Shown: positions 25,501-37,376, counted from the stretch's first letter. The stretch is DNA of 64,000 bases from Babylonia areolata (GCF_041734735.1 NC_134876.1:92591827-92655826); one strand, 5' to 3'. The notes: generated from the sequence alone by a model not told the origin. Numbers and translations are program-made.

Positions 25501-28500
25501 TACAGAGGCACACAGAACCCTGTGTAGACAATACAGACAGCATTCATGATTTGTTCAGCAAAAGGACTGCTGATCCTTCAGATTCCGAGCATGTGCTAAC
25601 CTGTGAGCCAAGTTCTTCAAACCATGATGTTGCACCAGAAAACAGTACTACTTTTGCTCAAAACACAGATGCTCAGCAGACTGATCATCAGGACAGCCAG
25701 CAAGCACCAAAAATTACACTCAGTTTGAATTCCTCAGGTGAAAAACGCAGAAAAAAGAAAAAACGCAAGAAGCATAGAGAGAGGTACCATGAGCAAGATG
25801 CAGGGACAGATGATGGCTACCGCCATCACTATAGGAAGAAAAAACACAGACATGATTATGATTATTCAGACAGTGTGCACAAGGACTCGTGGAACAGAGC
25901 ACAGGACAATTCAGAATACGACTACAAACACAAAAGACGCAGTGATGTGAGATATTCAGATTATGACTACCAGTCGTCTTCTGGAAAACGTAGAAGATCT
26001 GAGTCGTCTGATTCAGAATATGTTTGGGAGGAAAAAACAAAAGAATCATTGCTTATGGAGAAGTCGGCTGTGGAAGAGCAGATGCAAGAAAATTCAGGTG
26101 AGTATTTCTCTTCTGAATAATCTAAATATGTAACTGGGGAGGAAGGGTAGAAGGGAGATAAATGTGTTTGTCACTTTGTGTACATAATTGTTTTTCGTTT
26201 TATTTGTTTTGGATTATCACACACACTCACTGTGTATGTGTGGTTTGTTTTGTTTTTTTGGTGGGGAGTTGTTTTGTTTTGTTTTTTATACAGAAAATAA
26301 AACTTGGACTCGGAGCATTCAGTCATGTGCCTGGTTTAGAGGTGAATTGTTAGAGATCGTTTTATCTGTTTTGAATGATAGATCAGTGGTATGGTTAGAA
26401 ATGATGTAATTTGATGTTTTCATTATATCGAAGCTTGGAGGAAATATTTCAAGAATAAATCAGATTGACTTGAAGTGGTGTTGAGGTAGACTGGGTGATC
26501 ATTGCATTATTGATCATATCTTGTATTAATCAACAATGGACTGAGAAAATATGTTTTGAATGTTGAGGTTTACAACAGCTGTTGCAGAAGATGTTTGGTT
26601 TTTATGTGTGGTATGACTGTACTATATTATAATGTTAGATATGTAAACATCTTTCCTGGCTGATTCCTGATGTCACATGTCATCCACTCCAGGTATCAAG
26701 GTTTGATAGTGATGACACCATTAGTACTGAGGGCACTTGTGGTAGCATTCATGATACTTTAATTAGATTTGCCTGGTGCATTTGTGCAGTGGATGATTTC
26801 AAGAGAACATGATGGTCCCTACCAGTACTACTGCTATTAAACATGTTTTAGTGGGTTGAAATTGCTTTGCCTCAGATGCGTTATTTTAGAGAATCATCTG
26901 GGTGCCACCCCTGTGAACCAGTCTGTTTGCACTGTAGTAATTTCATCATTTTTGCAAATATCACTTTGATTCCTTGAAGCAGTGCACAACCTTGAAGCAG
27001 TGCACTAACCAACATCTCTCCTCTTTTCCTAATTCCCTTGTTAGTTTCTTTGCTTTTAGTACTGTTTTAGTTTAAATGTTTTAGCCTCTCCCACTTACAT
27101 GGGCAATCCACCATTGGGCACTGTCTTACAACAGCTACTATTTCCAGGGAGAAGGAATTTTTGTTTAATGTCCCGTCACACATATCGGTGATTGAAGACA
27201 TTTTGTAAAAGTATTTATGAATACATCTGAGTATTATCGGTTAGAAGGGGTGGGAGATGTGGATGAATGGAGGGTTTGGGGAAACTGGGCAAATGAGGGT
27301 AAAAATGTGGGTGAAATTTGAAAGAAAAACAAAACAAACAAACAAACAAACAAACAAAAAACCCCTCTAAATACAGTTACAGGAAATTACTTAAAGGACT
27401 TCGTAAAAGAGAAGTCGTTAAACTGACAAGCGAAACAACTGATAATGAATGCAAAAAGTCAAAAACATCAACGTTCTCAGTCACTTGTGAAGACACACTT
27501 TCGTGTACAAAAGGCTTCATCAAGCTACAGTGAAAAATTATATGCTCAATTGTCAGGTTATTAAAGCATATACACTTGACATTAGAACAATACTTGGTCC
27601 GTAATGAATTTGATAATAGTCTGAGAGCTAAGCTCAGAATTGGTCTGCGAATCGGACCAAAGTCTGAGAGAGTCAACTGACGAGGTTTTAGACTTGAATT
27701 CAAGCACCTATAAAAGTCTCTTTCTAGTATATTGCTTATTTCCTTGTATGACAATGGGCAATATACTTTTATACTATCTATATGATTTTTTGCTCCCCTT
27801 TTTGCTGCCCTATCTGCTTGGTCGTTATAACGGAATCCAGTGTGGGATGGTATCCAACAAAAAATCAACATTTGTACCCTTCACAAATAGGGAGTGCAAT
27901 AAATACCTAATTTCAAAAAATAAATCTTCTCTTTGATTATTCTCAAAAAGGAGCAAACCTTTTAAGACAGATTGAGAATCAACACAAAATAGGATATTAC
28001 TTATTATGATTGGTATATCAACAAGATGATTTAAAGCCATAAGGATGGCCACCAATTCAGCTGTAAAAATTGAATGTCCCTTACCTAAATAATATGATTT
28101 TTCTGTTTTTAGGTCAGGAATGACAAAAGCAGATCCTGCACTGCTATCATCCAGGACCGAGCCATCAGTGTAAACTTTTAAATGATAATCAAAATTTTCT
28201 TCTAATTCAATTCTGACAGATGCTGCTATTATATGTGGAGATTCTCCTTTTGTTGTGTCAGAAGCACATATGTTGACGTTTGCTTTTGTTAACTCCCAGG
28301 GAGGGACAGGTGGCACCAGAACACGAGGTGCCATATCATGCAAATCAATGTCTGAAGAATTTAAAATATCTGACACATATGTGCGAATGGTTTGTAGATT
28401 TGAATTATTTTGTGCATTTTTTGGAAAATCAATATCAGACCTAATATTTAATTCCTCAAAATCATCCACTGCTGTACATCTCACAATATATTTAGCAGAA

Positions 28501-31500
28501 CTTAATTTTCTGATTTCATCTAGTGGTAGAATACCCGCAAGCTTATAGGCTTCTGAAGTCTTAGTATGCACAGGTACCCCTAAAGCCAGTTTCACAGCTT
28601 TACTGTCAATTATTCGCAGCTTCTTTAGGAACGTCGGCGGGGCAGAAAAGAAAATTTCTTGACCGTAGGTCAATCTTGATCTTACGAGAGATGTCGCTAA
28701 ATGTAAAAGAATTTTGGAGTCTTGTCCCCAAGGAGAGTGACTTACAATTTTTAAGAAATTTAAACTTTTAACTGCTTTAGTCACCATTGAATCAATGTGT
28801 TTCTTCCAGTTTAGTTTTGAAGTAAATAGGATCCCAAGAAATTTGATTTCCGACTTGAAAAATATTTCACGTCCTCCTAAAAAAAAACGTGGTAGTTTGC
28901 TGGGATTATAACCATTATTAAAGAGGATCAAATGTGTTTTTTCTACAGAAAACTCAAAACCATTAGATTGCATATAGCTACTCAGTCTATCGAGTTCACC
29001 CTGAAAATGTTTCTGTACATAATTTATGTAATGTAGGCTTGTCCTTTTCCTCAAGGATGTCTGAATCCATATAGTAATATCATCAGCATATTGAGCCAGC
29101 TTGGTAGATGATGAAAAACATGTATGTAAATCATAAAGCATAATGTTGAACAACAATGGAGAAATAATGGAACCCTGCGGGATTCCCATGTTTATAGGCC
29201 TAGAGGTTGATAAAGTTACTCCCACTTTTGCCACTATATATCTCCCACTTAAAAAGGATTTAACATAGTCATAAACATGACCCGACAGACCAATTTGTTT
29301 CAGCTTAAATAACAGTCTGCTATGCCACACTCGGTCATAAGCTTTAGTAAGATCGAAGAAGGACGCAAGGATACTTTTTCGCTTAGAAAACTGTTTTTTA
29401 ATTTGGGTAGTGAGACGGGTCAGATGATCAATTGTAGATCTTCCTTTCCGGAATCCAGTTTGAGCTGACGGAATAATGATATTTTTGTCACAGTAATACA
29501 CCATTCTAATATTTACAATTTTCTCCATGACTTTCCCAACGTGGGAGGTAACCGAAATAGGTCTATAACTCGAAGCTTCTGTTCGAGGTTTACTCTGTTT
29601 TAATATAGGAGTTACAATGGAAGTTTTCCATACCTCAGGGATTTGTCCACATTCCCAGCACTTTTGAAATAATGTATGTAATATAATCAACCAGTTTTCT
29701 GGCAAATGGTTTAACATGGTGTAAGATACTACATCCTTACCAACTGACACATTTTTGTTACTCAACAAATGAATAGCGTTCTTTACCTCATGTAAAGTTA
29801 TTGCCGAATTGATTGTATTATCATTTTGTGGGGTAGGATCTCTATATTTGTCACTGATTTCTTCTTCCTCTCTTAAAGTCTTTTGTTTAGTTGACAAACT
29901 ATCTACACTGCCTGTTTTAGAATACATACAAACAAATTCTTCAGCCTTCTCTTGAGGGGACAGAAACTCTTTATCTTTTGTTTTAATAGGATAGTCTTGG
30001 AGAACAATGCCTGATTTCATTTCTTTCATTTTGGCCCACACTTTCTTCATATCCTTATGGTCAGATACTTCATTCAAACAGAATTGTGACCAGTATTGTC
30101 TTTTTTCTCGGGCTATGATTCTATTCGCCTTGATTTTTGTGTAACAGGGTTCTGACAGGAAATTACATAAACACAAAGATGGATTGGATGTTTCATGGAG
30201 ATCTGATCTGCCATATTTTTCATGACAGTGGCTTACATTTAGCCAGTCTTCTTCTTCGTTTGTGGGCTGCAATTCCCACGTTTGCTCATATGTACATGAG
30301 TGGGCTTTTACGTGTATGACCGTTTTTACCCTGCCATGAAGGCAGTCATACTCCGCTTTCGGGGGTGTGCATGCTTGGTATGTTCTTGTTTCTTTAACCC
30401 ACCGAACGCCGACATAGATTACAGGATCTTTAACATGTGTATTTGATCATGATCATCTGCATGCATATACACACGAAAGGGGTTCAGGCACTAACAGGTC
30501 TGCACATATGTTGACCTGGGAGATCAGAAAAATCTCCACACTTCACCCACCAGGTGCCGTTACAGAGATTAGCCCGTCAAATTGCATATCTCCTGACCTT
30601 GGTTACATGCTTGTGATTGCTCTTGCTTCTTCATCACTGTTGATATTGTCTGTCACACACTGTTCACATGGTAGACAGCGGAAACAAAAGACTTGGTCAT
30701 GGTAGTGCCATGTTGCTTGTTGGAATATATTGCTAATCAGACAGCTGTAGTCAGTATGGCCAGCTGAAGGAAGGCCACCGCGAACTTGGAAGACCCTGCA
30801 AGCACTTCAAGGACACCTTGAAGACAAACCTCAAAGCCTGTGACATAGACATCTCTTCCTGGGAAACTGATGCCCTTGACCGCTCTCGCTGGAGGACGTT
30901 GTGCTCTAGTGGCATAAAGATGTTTGAAAACAAGAGAATACTGGCCATCAAGGAGAAGCATGAGCGAAGGAAGCAGGGCTCAACTTCTGGAGACGTTTTC
31001 CCTTGCAACACCTGTGGGAAGTGCTGCGCATCCAGAATCGGCCTCTTCTCCCATATGAGGACACACACTGACAAATAAGCCTGCCTGCCTACTCATCTGT
31101 CAGTCCAACGGGAGACTCCATCAGTCAGTATGATCATGCCCCATAGTGGATTGCTTCATTTACTTGTTTTTCCTCCAAGTTAGCACACTCACACAGATGT
31201 TGTTGGTTGTGATCAGTGAGACAGTATGGAAGGGATGGAGACCGGAGCCATGCTAGCGTAAAACCTGCACAGAGTGAAAGATACTGCAATGGTCCATCCT
31301 GGAGCCATAATGACACCAGAGAGTGGAAGAAGGTTTGTTCTGGTTTTTTTATCTGTGTTGACAGATAATGGATGAAGATGGTTTGACTGAGTGATACAGT
31401 GTTTGTCAGTCAGTGTCTGTGCCATATAATGATAATAATAAAAATAATAATACATAGTTTTTCTGTGGTGCGATATCCAGCACCAATGCTGCTCAAAGCG

Positions 31501-33645
31501 CCTTACATCATCCAGTTGACTATAAACATGCCTTAAAAAACACATCAACCGCCATCTGACAATGGAAAACATCCAGTGTGTTCATATGAATGAAAAAGCA
31601 CACTTAAGAGTTGAATCAGATTATAAAAGCTATGAAGCAAATAAGGCTTAGATTAAAACAAAATGCATTTCATAGAACGCGCACACACAGACACACACAC
31701 GTGCGCGTGCGCACACACGCACACACACATGCACATATATATATATAGATGTCCCTCCCTTACAGACACACACACACACTCACACACACACACACACACG
31801 CTGACATTAAATATCAACTGCACTAAAAACAAAATTGCATAAGCATTAAGATATTTCTTATTTTCTATCATAGAGTTCTGTTCGGACATACTAACATGCC
31901 TACACACTTACACACGCGTACCAGAGCACTGCACTCTCACAAACACATGCACACACATACGCACGCACGCACACACAGTGACACACATGCACACACGCGC
32001 GTGCGCGCCCATTAAAAATAACCAGATAGAAAGCCATCTTAGAACCATCTAAGACCAAAATTACATAAAATACACAGTGCATTAAAACAGGACTACAAAA
32101 ATACTAGTACAAAGATACTTGTTAACAGGCATACCTTGGTTTAACCGTTCTGCCCAGAACAAAAATGCTTACGGAAAAGTTAGTTTTCAGATCTGACTTA
32201 AAGGAGTGTAGATCAGAGGCATTTCTAAGAGATGAAGGTAGAGAGTTACACACTTGGGGAACCTGAGCTCTGGAAGACCTATTTCCAGTGCATTTCAGAT
32301 TAGTCCTTGGAACTTTAAGCAGCTTTTCAGAACTGGATCTTAATGTTCTTTGTGGTTCATATGTTTCCAATACAGAGGAGAGATACAATGGAAGAGACTT
32401 GTCAGAATGTTTGAAGGCGAGTGTTGCTAACTTATAGTGAATCCAGGACTCAATCGGAAGCCAGTGTAACTGATTCAGCAGAGGTGTAACATGGTCAGAT
32501 TTCTTTTTGGCGAGAACCAGTCGTGCAGCATTGTTCTGAATCTTCTGTAATCTGTTGATGGAGGAAGATGGTAAGCCTGCAAGAGTGGAATTGCAGTAAT
32601 CCAGTCTGGACAGGACAAAAGAGGAAACCAACTGAGCGCCATATTTTTCTCTGCTATGTAGGGTCTGACTGAGGCTAGCCTTAGGAGATGAAAATTACAT
32701 GAGCGACACAAGAATGAAACTTGGTTGTTCATAGTCAAGGTTTGATCGAGATATACACCCAGTTATTTGGCTGATGTTTGAAATGCTACTGAAGCAGGGC
32801 CAAACATAACTGGGTCCTTTTCTGCTGCCTTAACACGAGTTGGGTCTCCAACGGCTAAGAGTTCAGTTTTGTCTTCATTGAGCTTTAGCTTGTTTTTGTC
32901 TATCCATGTTTTTACATCAGCTACACAAGCTTCCAATTCAGTCATGACTGTTTTAAAATCAGATGGTGGAGCAGCTTTTTGTAATTCTGTGTCATCTGCA
33001 TATTTATGGTAACCAAATGAGTGCCTTTTGAAGATGTCAGACAAAAGCTGAGTGTACAAAGTGAACAAGATAGGCCCTAAGACTGATCCCTGAGGGACAC
33101 CAAACACAAGAGGAATTACTTTAGAGGTGCTATGTTTTACTTTAACCTTGAGTTGACAATTTGAAAGATATGAAGAAAACCATTCTAAAGCAGTAGATTT
33201 AATGCCAAAGGTAGTGCTAAGACGATTGTTAAGAATTTGGTGGTCAGTTGTAATGTGTATCAAATGCCGCTGACAGATCTGAAAATGCCACTACAGATGT
33301 AAGTCTTTTGTCTGTGTTTGAGAGGAGACTATCTGTGACCGAAAGAAGAAGGGCTGTTTCTGTGCTATGGCTTTTCCGATAAGCTGACTGACAAGTTTCA
33401 AGCAGGCCGTTTTCATCAAGATGTTCCTGGAGCTGATGTAACAACTTTTTCATTGATTTTAGAAATGAAAGAAAGATTAGAGACAGGTCTATAGTTTTTT
33501 AGCTGATGTGTGTCCAAATTGTGCTTTTTCAAAAGAGGGGTGATATAATAAGGAACAGAAAGAGATTGGAAGACAAAAGGGCTTTTGGTGATAAGAGCAA
33601 CAGACATGCATTCCCTGATTTATGTCCCCTTTTTTTTTCTTTTTT

Positions 33646-33676
<31 letters not shown>

Positions 33677-34808
33677 AACAATGTTGCAGCAGTGTCAGTT
33701 ATAACTTGTTCATTCTTGAGCATGTAGAATGAAGTCTGACATTTCTCCCACAGCAAGATTTGTCCATGTGTTAATTATGAGAGAAGTCAGACCAATGATA
33801 TGTCTTGCGTATGATATTGACTCATTGATGCGTGTGGCTGAGGTGGTCTTGGCTTGAATGGGAGAAACCAGATCTTCATTGCTGGCAACAGTCAAGAGAT
33901 ATGATAAGGAGGATAATTATCAGGCCATGTTGTTGCTGCAGATCACTTGTTCAGCGCATCTACTGAGTGCTAACTAGTATCAGTATGACATTGTGATTAA
34001 TTACCTAAATTTGAAGCCTGCCCATGGTGACCTGATAGTGATAGCTCTCTAGCATGGGGACTGCTGATGGGTGTGGCTGTGTATGGGATGTTCAGGGTGA
34101 ATGGCATTGAATTATGACATTGAAACAGCATGGAACAAATGAAGATGAGGCAGCCCCTCTGAAAAAAAAGGTAGAAAAAAAGACAAGTTGAGCCTTGATT
34201 AGGTTATGTATATCTAACAAAATAATGGTGAGTTTCAGTGCTTCAGTTGGAAAACTATTTTTCTTTAAGTGTTACAAATACTGAAACAGTGGTATGTTTT
34301 TTGCCCACTACAGCATGGCGACCAGAAGACATGGAGATCAACACAGGGATCTTCATGGAGCTCTGGTCAGCGATACCAGAATCATAATGGGCTGAGCAGG
34401 GATCGGGTGAGTTTGGTTGGCTTTTCAGTTTGGTTTGAACAAGCTGTTACATGCGTAACACATAAACATGTACATTTGATTGATTCAGAGAGTGAGAGTA
34501 CTCAAGAGTTCAAAATTTTTTTGGTTTTTTTAGCATGTAAGGATGATGTGGGTCACAGGTGGATTACTTACAGACCAGATTTCTGTCCACAGTGGAGGGA
34601 GAATTATGACTCCCAGTCCAGCTACCCATCCCAGTCCTACAACAGCTGCCCCATGCCAGGTCCCAGCCGCCCCCACACTGACCAGGGCTCCTCCTTTCAT
34701 CGCAGCAGCAGCAGTCATTACAACAGAGATCACCACAACCACAGTGGCTTCAGTGGCAGCCACTACTATGGCTCTCACCGCAGTTACGGCTACCAGAGAC
34801 GCTACTAG
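14310..34808 (+). CDS. USP36/42-like: ubiquitin carboxyl-terminal hydrolase, USP36/USP42 family
   Basis: Exons: 14310-14450 (ATG at 14317), 14811-14941, 15180-15410, 17147-17257, 19117-19225, 19696-19763, 20135-20205, 20678-20760, 21339-21416, 22158-22248, 22520-22645, 23319-23414, 24168-26097, then a tentative 26294-26388, 34314-34406 and 34593-34808. Phases match at every junction. The Cys box ([17 protein letters not shown]) puts the nucleophile near residue 138. The His box (CGHYYCYVK) gives His near 392 and NDGR near 408. The zinc knuckles RCMKC and YKCERCHQK are intact. The family removes ubiquitin from nucleolar and other substrates; THTPPLANY and [13 protein letters not shown] are family-typical. 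The first 120 residues and everything after about 445 look disordered. USP36 versus USP42 cannot be decided, as one ancestral gene precedes the vertebrate pair (inference). Confidence 0.9.
15120..15165. repeat. short (ATT)n run near an acceptor
   Basis: ATATATTATTATTATTATG lies just upstream of the acceptor of the Cys-box exon (15180). It is only a local feature of the polypyrimidine region. Confidence 0.5.
16523..16572. repeat. (CA)n microsatellite
   Basis: CA-rich run in the 1.7-kb intron between the Cys-box exon and the exon at 17147. The rest of that intron has no recognisable feature. Confidence 0.9.
19880..20125. repeat. tandem repeat of about 70-75 bases, three diverged copies
   Basis: The motif GGTTGAATCATGTGACA, followed by AATGTACAGT and ATGCTAATGATAAT, recurs three times with small changes. 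It runs up to the acceptor of the exon at 20135. The last copy lies just before the polypyrimidine tract. Confidence 0.7.
22887..23190 (+). mobile_element. diverged SINE, family A
   Basis: The order of segments matches the copy at 531: tRNA-like head (GTTAGCCCAGTGTTTAGAGC), then GGGTGGAGATCTCCCAGGTC, then CAGACTGGCTAGTGCATTAA. Many substitutions and a lost tail mark it as old. It sits in the intron between the USP exons ending at 22645 and starting at 23319. Confidence 0.75.
24168..26097 (+). CDS. USP36/42-like: large C-terminal exon of the USP gene (disordered region)
   Basis: The exon is 1930 bases long, with acceptor TTTTTTCAG and donor CAG|GTGAGT. It follows the catalytic domain in frame. 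Its first part holds seven tandem 14-residue repeats (see 24229-24520). The middle is acidic and serine-rich ([15 protein letters not shown]). The last third has a lysine-rich block near 25740-25790 ([15 protein letters not shown]), then repeated histidine, tyrosine and aspartate patches ([25 protein letters not shown]). The lysine block is a plausible nuclear or nucleolar signal, as in USP36. A long disordered tail after the USP fold is normal for this family. Confidence 0.9.
24229..24520 (+). repeat. coding minisatellite, seven 14-residue units
   Basis: A 42-base unit is repeated in frame. Consensus: S-P-V-N-G-[TG]-P-G-K-Y-[TNS]-x-[GH]-[ST]. Units include [42 protein letters not shown] and [14 protein letters not shown]. 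The later units are more alike than the first ones, pointing to recent slippage or unequal exchange inside the exon. Confidence 0.9.
26294..26388 (+). CDS. tentative USP exon after the large exon
   Basis: A strong acceptor (TTTTGTTTTTTATACAG) precedes 26294. Joined to the phase-1 end of the previous exon the frame stays open ([17 protein letters not shown], then [15 protein letters not shown]). A donor-like GTATGG after 26388 (or GTGGTA after 26385) ends it in phase 0, exactly the phase required by the exon at 34314. If not spliced there, the frame ends in a stop at about 26409 and AATAAA follows at 26454-26459. The exon could thus be internal or an alternative last exon. I recognise no family motif in it. 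Confidence 0.4.
27318..27362. repeat. (AAAC)n run at LINE 3' boundary
   Basis: About nine AAAC-like units lie just below the 3' end of the minus-strand LINE. On that strand it reads as (TTTG)n and may be the element's simple-sequence tail. Confidence 0.7.
27365..30240 (-). mobile_element. RNase-H-bearing LINE (I superfamily), 5'-truncated
   Basis: A long minus-strand frame runs from about 30240 to 27825 and encodes reverse transcriptase and RNase H. RT motifs: [64 protein letters not shown] and the catalytic YADD. RNase H follows: [21 protein letters not shown] and CVDSQSVL. One frameshift near 27830-27870 separates this from its continuation, [20 protein letters not shown] and a C-terminal [16 protein letters not shown] cysteine-histidine motif. 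The upstream endonuclease is missing, so the copy is 5'-truncated. It lies antisense to the USP gene. RT followed by RNase H points to the I/Nimb-like clades. The near-intact frame suggests a fairly young insertion. Confidence 0.85.
30248..30570 (-). mobile_element. SINE, family A, lacking its tRNA head
   Basis: Read on the minus strand it contains the family body (GGTGGGTGAAGTGTGGAGAT, then TTAAAGATCCTGTAATC) and ends in (GAA)n at about 30248. The tRNA-like head is missing. It abuts the 5' truncation point of the LINE at about 30240, in the same orientation. Confidence 0.8.
30745..31078 (+). mobile_element. LINE 3' fragment encoding a C-terminal zinc finger
   Basis: An open frame reads [20 protein letters not shown], then [17 protein letters not shown], then [20 protein letters not shown] and RTHTDK with a stop. 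The DRSRWR segment followed by a CxxC...HxxxH finger is the C-terminal signature of a LINE ORF2 family common in invertebrates. It is not a host zinc-finger gene. No RT is present, so it is strongly 5'-truncated. It is in the sense direction relative to USP. Confidence 0.65.
31425..33610 (-). mobile_element. L2-type LINE, 5'-truncated and broken
   Basis: On the minus strand, fragments of ORF2 appear in order: [20 protein letters not shown]-like (33450-33250), then [32 protein letters not shown] and YADDTEL (33260-32765). After these come [40 protein letters not shown] and the C-terminus (32630-32125). The frame changes near 33250 and again at 32740-32765, so at least two breaks separate the pieces. 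The 3' UTR extends to about 31425 and ends in an ATT-rich tail. Many CA runs lie within it (31680-32010). Confidence 0.8.
31680..32010. repeat. CA-rich and CG/CA microsatellite cluster
   Basis: Several CA runs are broken by GTGCGCGTGCGC-type alternating segments, and there is a short AT run at 31737-31746. It lies inside the 3' UTR of the minus-strand L2 copy. Confidence 0.8.
33628..33677. repeat. T-rich tract with periodic C
   Basis: Several runs of eight to twelve T separated by single C. It lies next to the 5' truncation of the minus-strand L2 copy. Confidence 0.8.
34314..34808 (+). CDS. USP36/42-like: last two USP exons (His/Ser/Tyr-rich tail)
   Basis: Exon 34314-34406 (acceptor CCACTACAG, donor CGG|GTGAGT) reads [15 protein letters not shown], then [16 protein letters not shown]. 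Exon 34593-34808 (acceptor TTTCTGTCCACAG) reads [15 protein letters not shown] and ends [10 protein letters not shown] with TAG. The junction between them is phase 0. The composition (H, S, Y, Q, R) matches the end of the large exon, which supports one gene. The conserved W-D/N-G motif seen near the C-terminus of vertebrate USP36 was not found in any of these exons. Confidence 0.65.
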   Translation, partial: HGDQKTWRSTQGSSWSSGQRYQNHNGLSRDRVSLVGFSVWFEQAVTCVTHKHVHLIDSESESTQEFKIFLVFLACKDDVGHRWITYRPDFCPQWRENYDSQSSYPSQSYNSCPMPGPSRPHTDQGSSFHRSSSSHYNRDHHNHSGFSGSHYYGSHRSYGYQRRY

Positions 34809-35510
34809 ATCTCGGGAAGTGGGTTGGGTGTGGTGATGAATCATTTCACTGAACATCTTCAATGTCTTTTTTAGTTTTTGAATGTGGTCAGGTTTTATGG
34901 AAAAGTGGAATTTGGTTTGGATAAAAATCGTGCAGATCATTGTCATCATTTGTTGATCCAATTCTGCTGGCCACAAGTGACTTGAACTGTCGTTGCTGAT
35001 CATGGTGTCATCAAATGATAGAACTGAAGAACTGCTCCATGCTGGTTTCTCCCATCCATTTGGTTAGAATGTGAGAGTGCTGTTGTATCAGTGGTTTGAT
35101 TGGATTGTGCACGTGTGTAAGTGTGTCATTGAATGATGTGTGGATAATCAGTCTGTTAAAGCATTAGCTTTGTGGTGTTTTGATCTTGTTTATTGGTCAG
35201 TCCATAGCATGAAAATGATTAAAAGAATATTTTGGCATTGTGGAAAAAAGTGAATGGAAGGGCAAAGAAAGATTCACAGGAGGCGACAAGATAGTGGGAA
35301 CAAAATCCATGTCATGAAACATGCTAAACGCGTTGGTTTAACAAGCAGGTTTCTCTCACCTCTCTGGTTTTAACTGTGTGGCTGCCACTCCAGAAATAAG
35401 CATGACAAGAAAACAGCTTGCTGTCTGTGTTTGAGGTCAGAATGCCAAGGCATGGTTTCAGATACGGGTGCCCTTTAAAAAGCAATAAAAGCACCTTTAT
35501 CACTTCAGTA
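34809..35510 (+). other. USP 3' UTR with poly(A) signal
   Basis: No open frame of interest follows the TAG. AATAAA is at 35484-35489, about 680 bases after the stop, which is a usual distance. A GT/T-rich stretch follows it. Confidence 0.55.
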
Positions 35511-37374
35511 TGTAGTTTTTTTATGTTTTAATTTAAGAAAAAATGAAATTAATGGAAGAGAAACAATGATGATAGCATGTGAAAAAAAGAAACAAAGCAA
35601 AAGAGGTTGAGAAGAAATATTTAATACACTTTTTATCCGGGCACTGTCTGAATAGATTTCACTCAGTCTGTGCATGAAAGATACAGAGAGTGGTAGAGGG
35701 TGAATGTATTCTCTTGTTTACAGCCATTTTCTCCATTCCCATACTCCTGTGCTGGGTGTTAACTTGGCGTAAGGAAGCACCTGTTCAGTATTTGTTAGAT
35801 TCAGATTTGAGTGTATAAACTACATTTGGCTCAATTTTGTGGCTGACGCAAAACCCCTCTGGCTTTCTTCTGGCTCTGTAGTTTGGTACCTTCAGCTCTG
35901 AGCACTTCCAACATTTTTCATTTGATGACCAATGCTGAAATGGACAAAAGGCAGGTTTGTGCTCAGTCACCCACAGTTTTGTTTTGTTTGGTTTGTTTTT
36001 GTTTTTTTTGTTTTTTTTGTTCACTTTCTCACTTTATCCACTTCAGCAGTAATTTCAGTTTCTACTTTCCACAATGGATTCCTTATCTCCTTCTATTCTT
36101 AACTTAAGACACAAATTGCCAGTTGAAACCTCATCAGATTTTTGTCATTTCACACTAAGTGTATACCTTGCTCAGCCAGTAGTGAGCAGTAGACATTTTG
36201 GGGTGCAAAGGTGGTAGAACCATTGTTGTGGAAAGCTCATGTCCTGTGAACAGGGAAAAGGCTTTGCTAAATGCTTGTGGGGAGCCTTGGGGTGGGGGGC
36301 TGGATTTATAGAGGGCCTAAGGAAACCACTATCAGCAACAAGGTGAGGTGTCCTGACCCGTCCTCCTGGCACTGTCCCTTCCCCACATGGAGTCCCTACA
36401 TGCACTCCTTCAGATTCAAGGTATCTATGTCCAGAACAAGTTTGGAGGTGTGTGGGAGATCAAATCTGCCTGTGCTATGAGCTTTGCATCCAGCCATTTC
36501 TCTGTCACTCACTGGAGATTGTCACCAGAATGAGTCCTCAGACATACTGACTCCACTCTGAAAGTAAAGAAGTGTGTTAATTTGTTGAGCTGGAACGAAG
36601 GCTGGGGGCTCTTGCTACTGTGTTGAGCCTCAAAATTGGGCCAGAGGAACGCTATTGGTTGTAATTTGTGCCAATTTGACACAGTATATTGGTCAGAGTC
36701 TACAAAGAACACCACCTCACAAATCTTAAGGGGGTGCGCTGGAGGGAGGGGGGTCCTTTTTCTGTTTGGGAGGGAAAAAAAATCAGTAGGAATTACATGT
36801 GAGTCTTGAAGGCTTTGCCTGTCTTTATTTTGGGATATTATCTGAATCATTAGTTCTCTCTATCAGTGTATGTTACATTTTTCTGTTTTTTGTACATGTT
36901 AATATCTGTGTGTTGTGTGTATGATTTAGTTGTGGTGTGTATGTTTAAACTAATTTGTATGTTTGTGTGATTGATTACATGTACCACAAAGTGTGATTGA
37001 ATATGTGTACCTCAGTGTTGTATTCTTTTTGTTCATCTAGATTCTGTTTGAAACTATGGGTCTTACAAGATAAATAGGTTTGTATACGTGCATTTGTGAG
37101 AACACAGTTTGTAACTCAAAGCTTATCTAAACAGTAGACAGAGTGAGAATGGAGATATGTATCCATGGGGTCATGGACTTGTCAGTGTGATCATGAACAC
37201 CTTGTTTATCTGTGAACACCAAACAGCATTCATATTTTTGCATACAACGAAGATGATTTTTTCCTATTTCATGGCAGAAGTGTGTTGGGTGTATGTTTTG
37301 GTGACTGTGAATTTGTTATTTGCAATTAAAAAAAAAATAATAAATAAAAATTTTATATATATAATAAATGAATA

Positions 37375-37376
37375 TA

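Noticed and set aside
30818-31078. A host C2H2 zinc-finger gene.
   Set aside because: A single finger at the very end of a DRSRWR-type sequence is the C-terminal signature of a LINE ORF2 and no other exon surrounds it.
34530-35003. Minus-strand frame rich in Ala and Val opposite the last USP exon.
   Set aside because: It is an antisense shadow of the Ser/His-rich exon, without family motifs or splice support.
36170-36510. Moderately GC-rich frames near 36172-36480.
   Set aside because: Composition alone is suggestive, but neither strand shows a domain or splice-supported exon.
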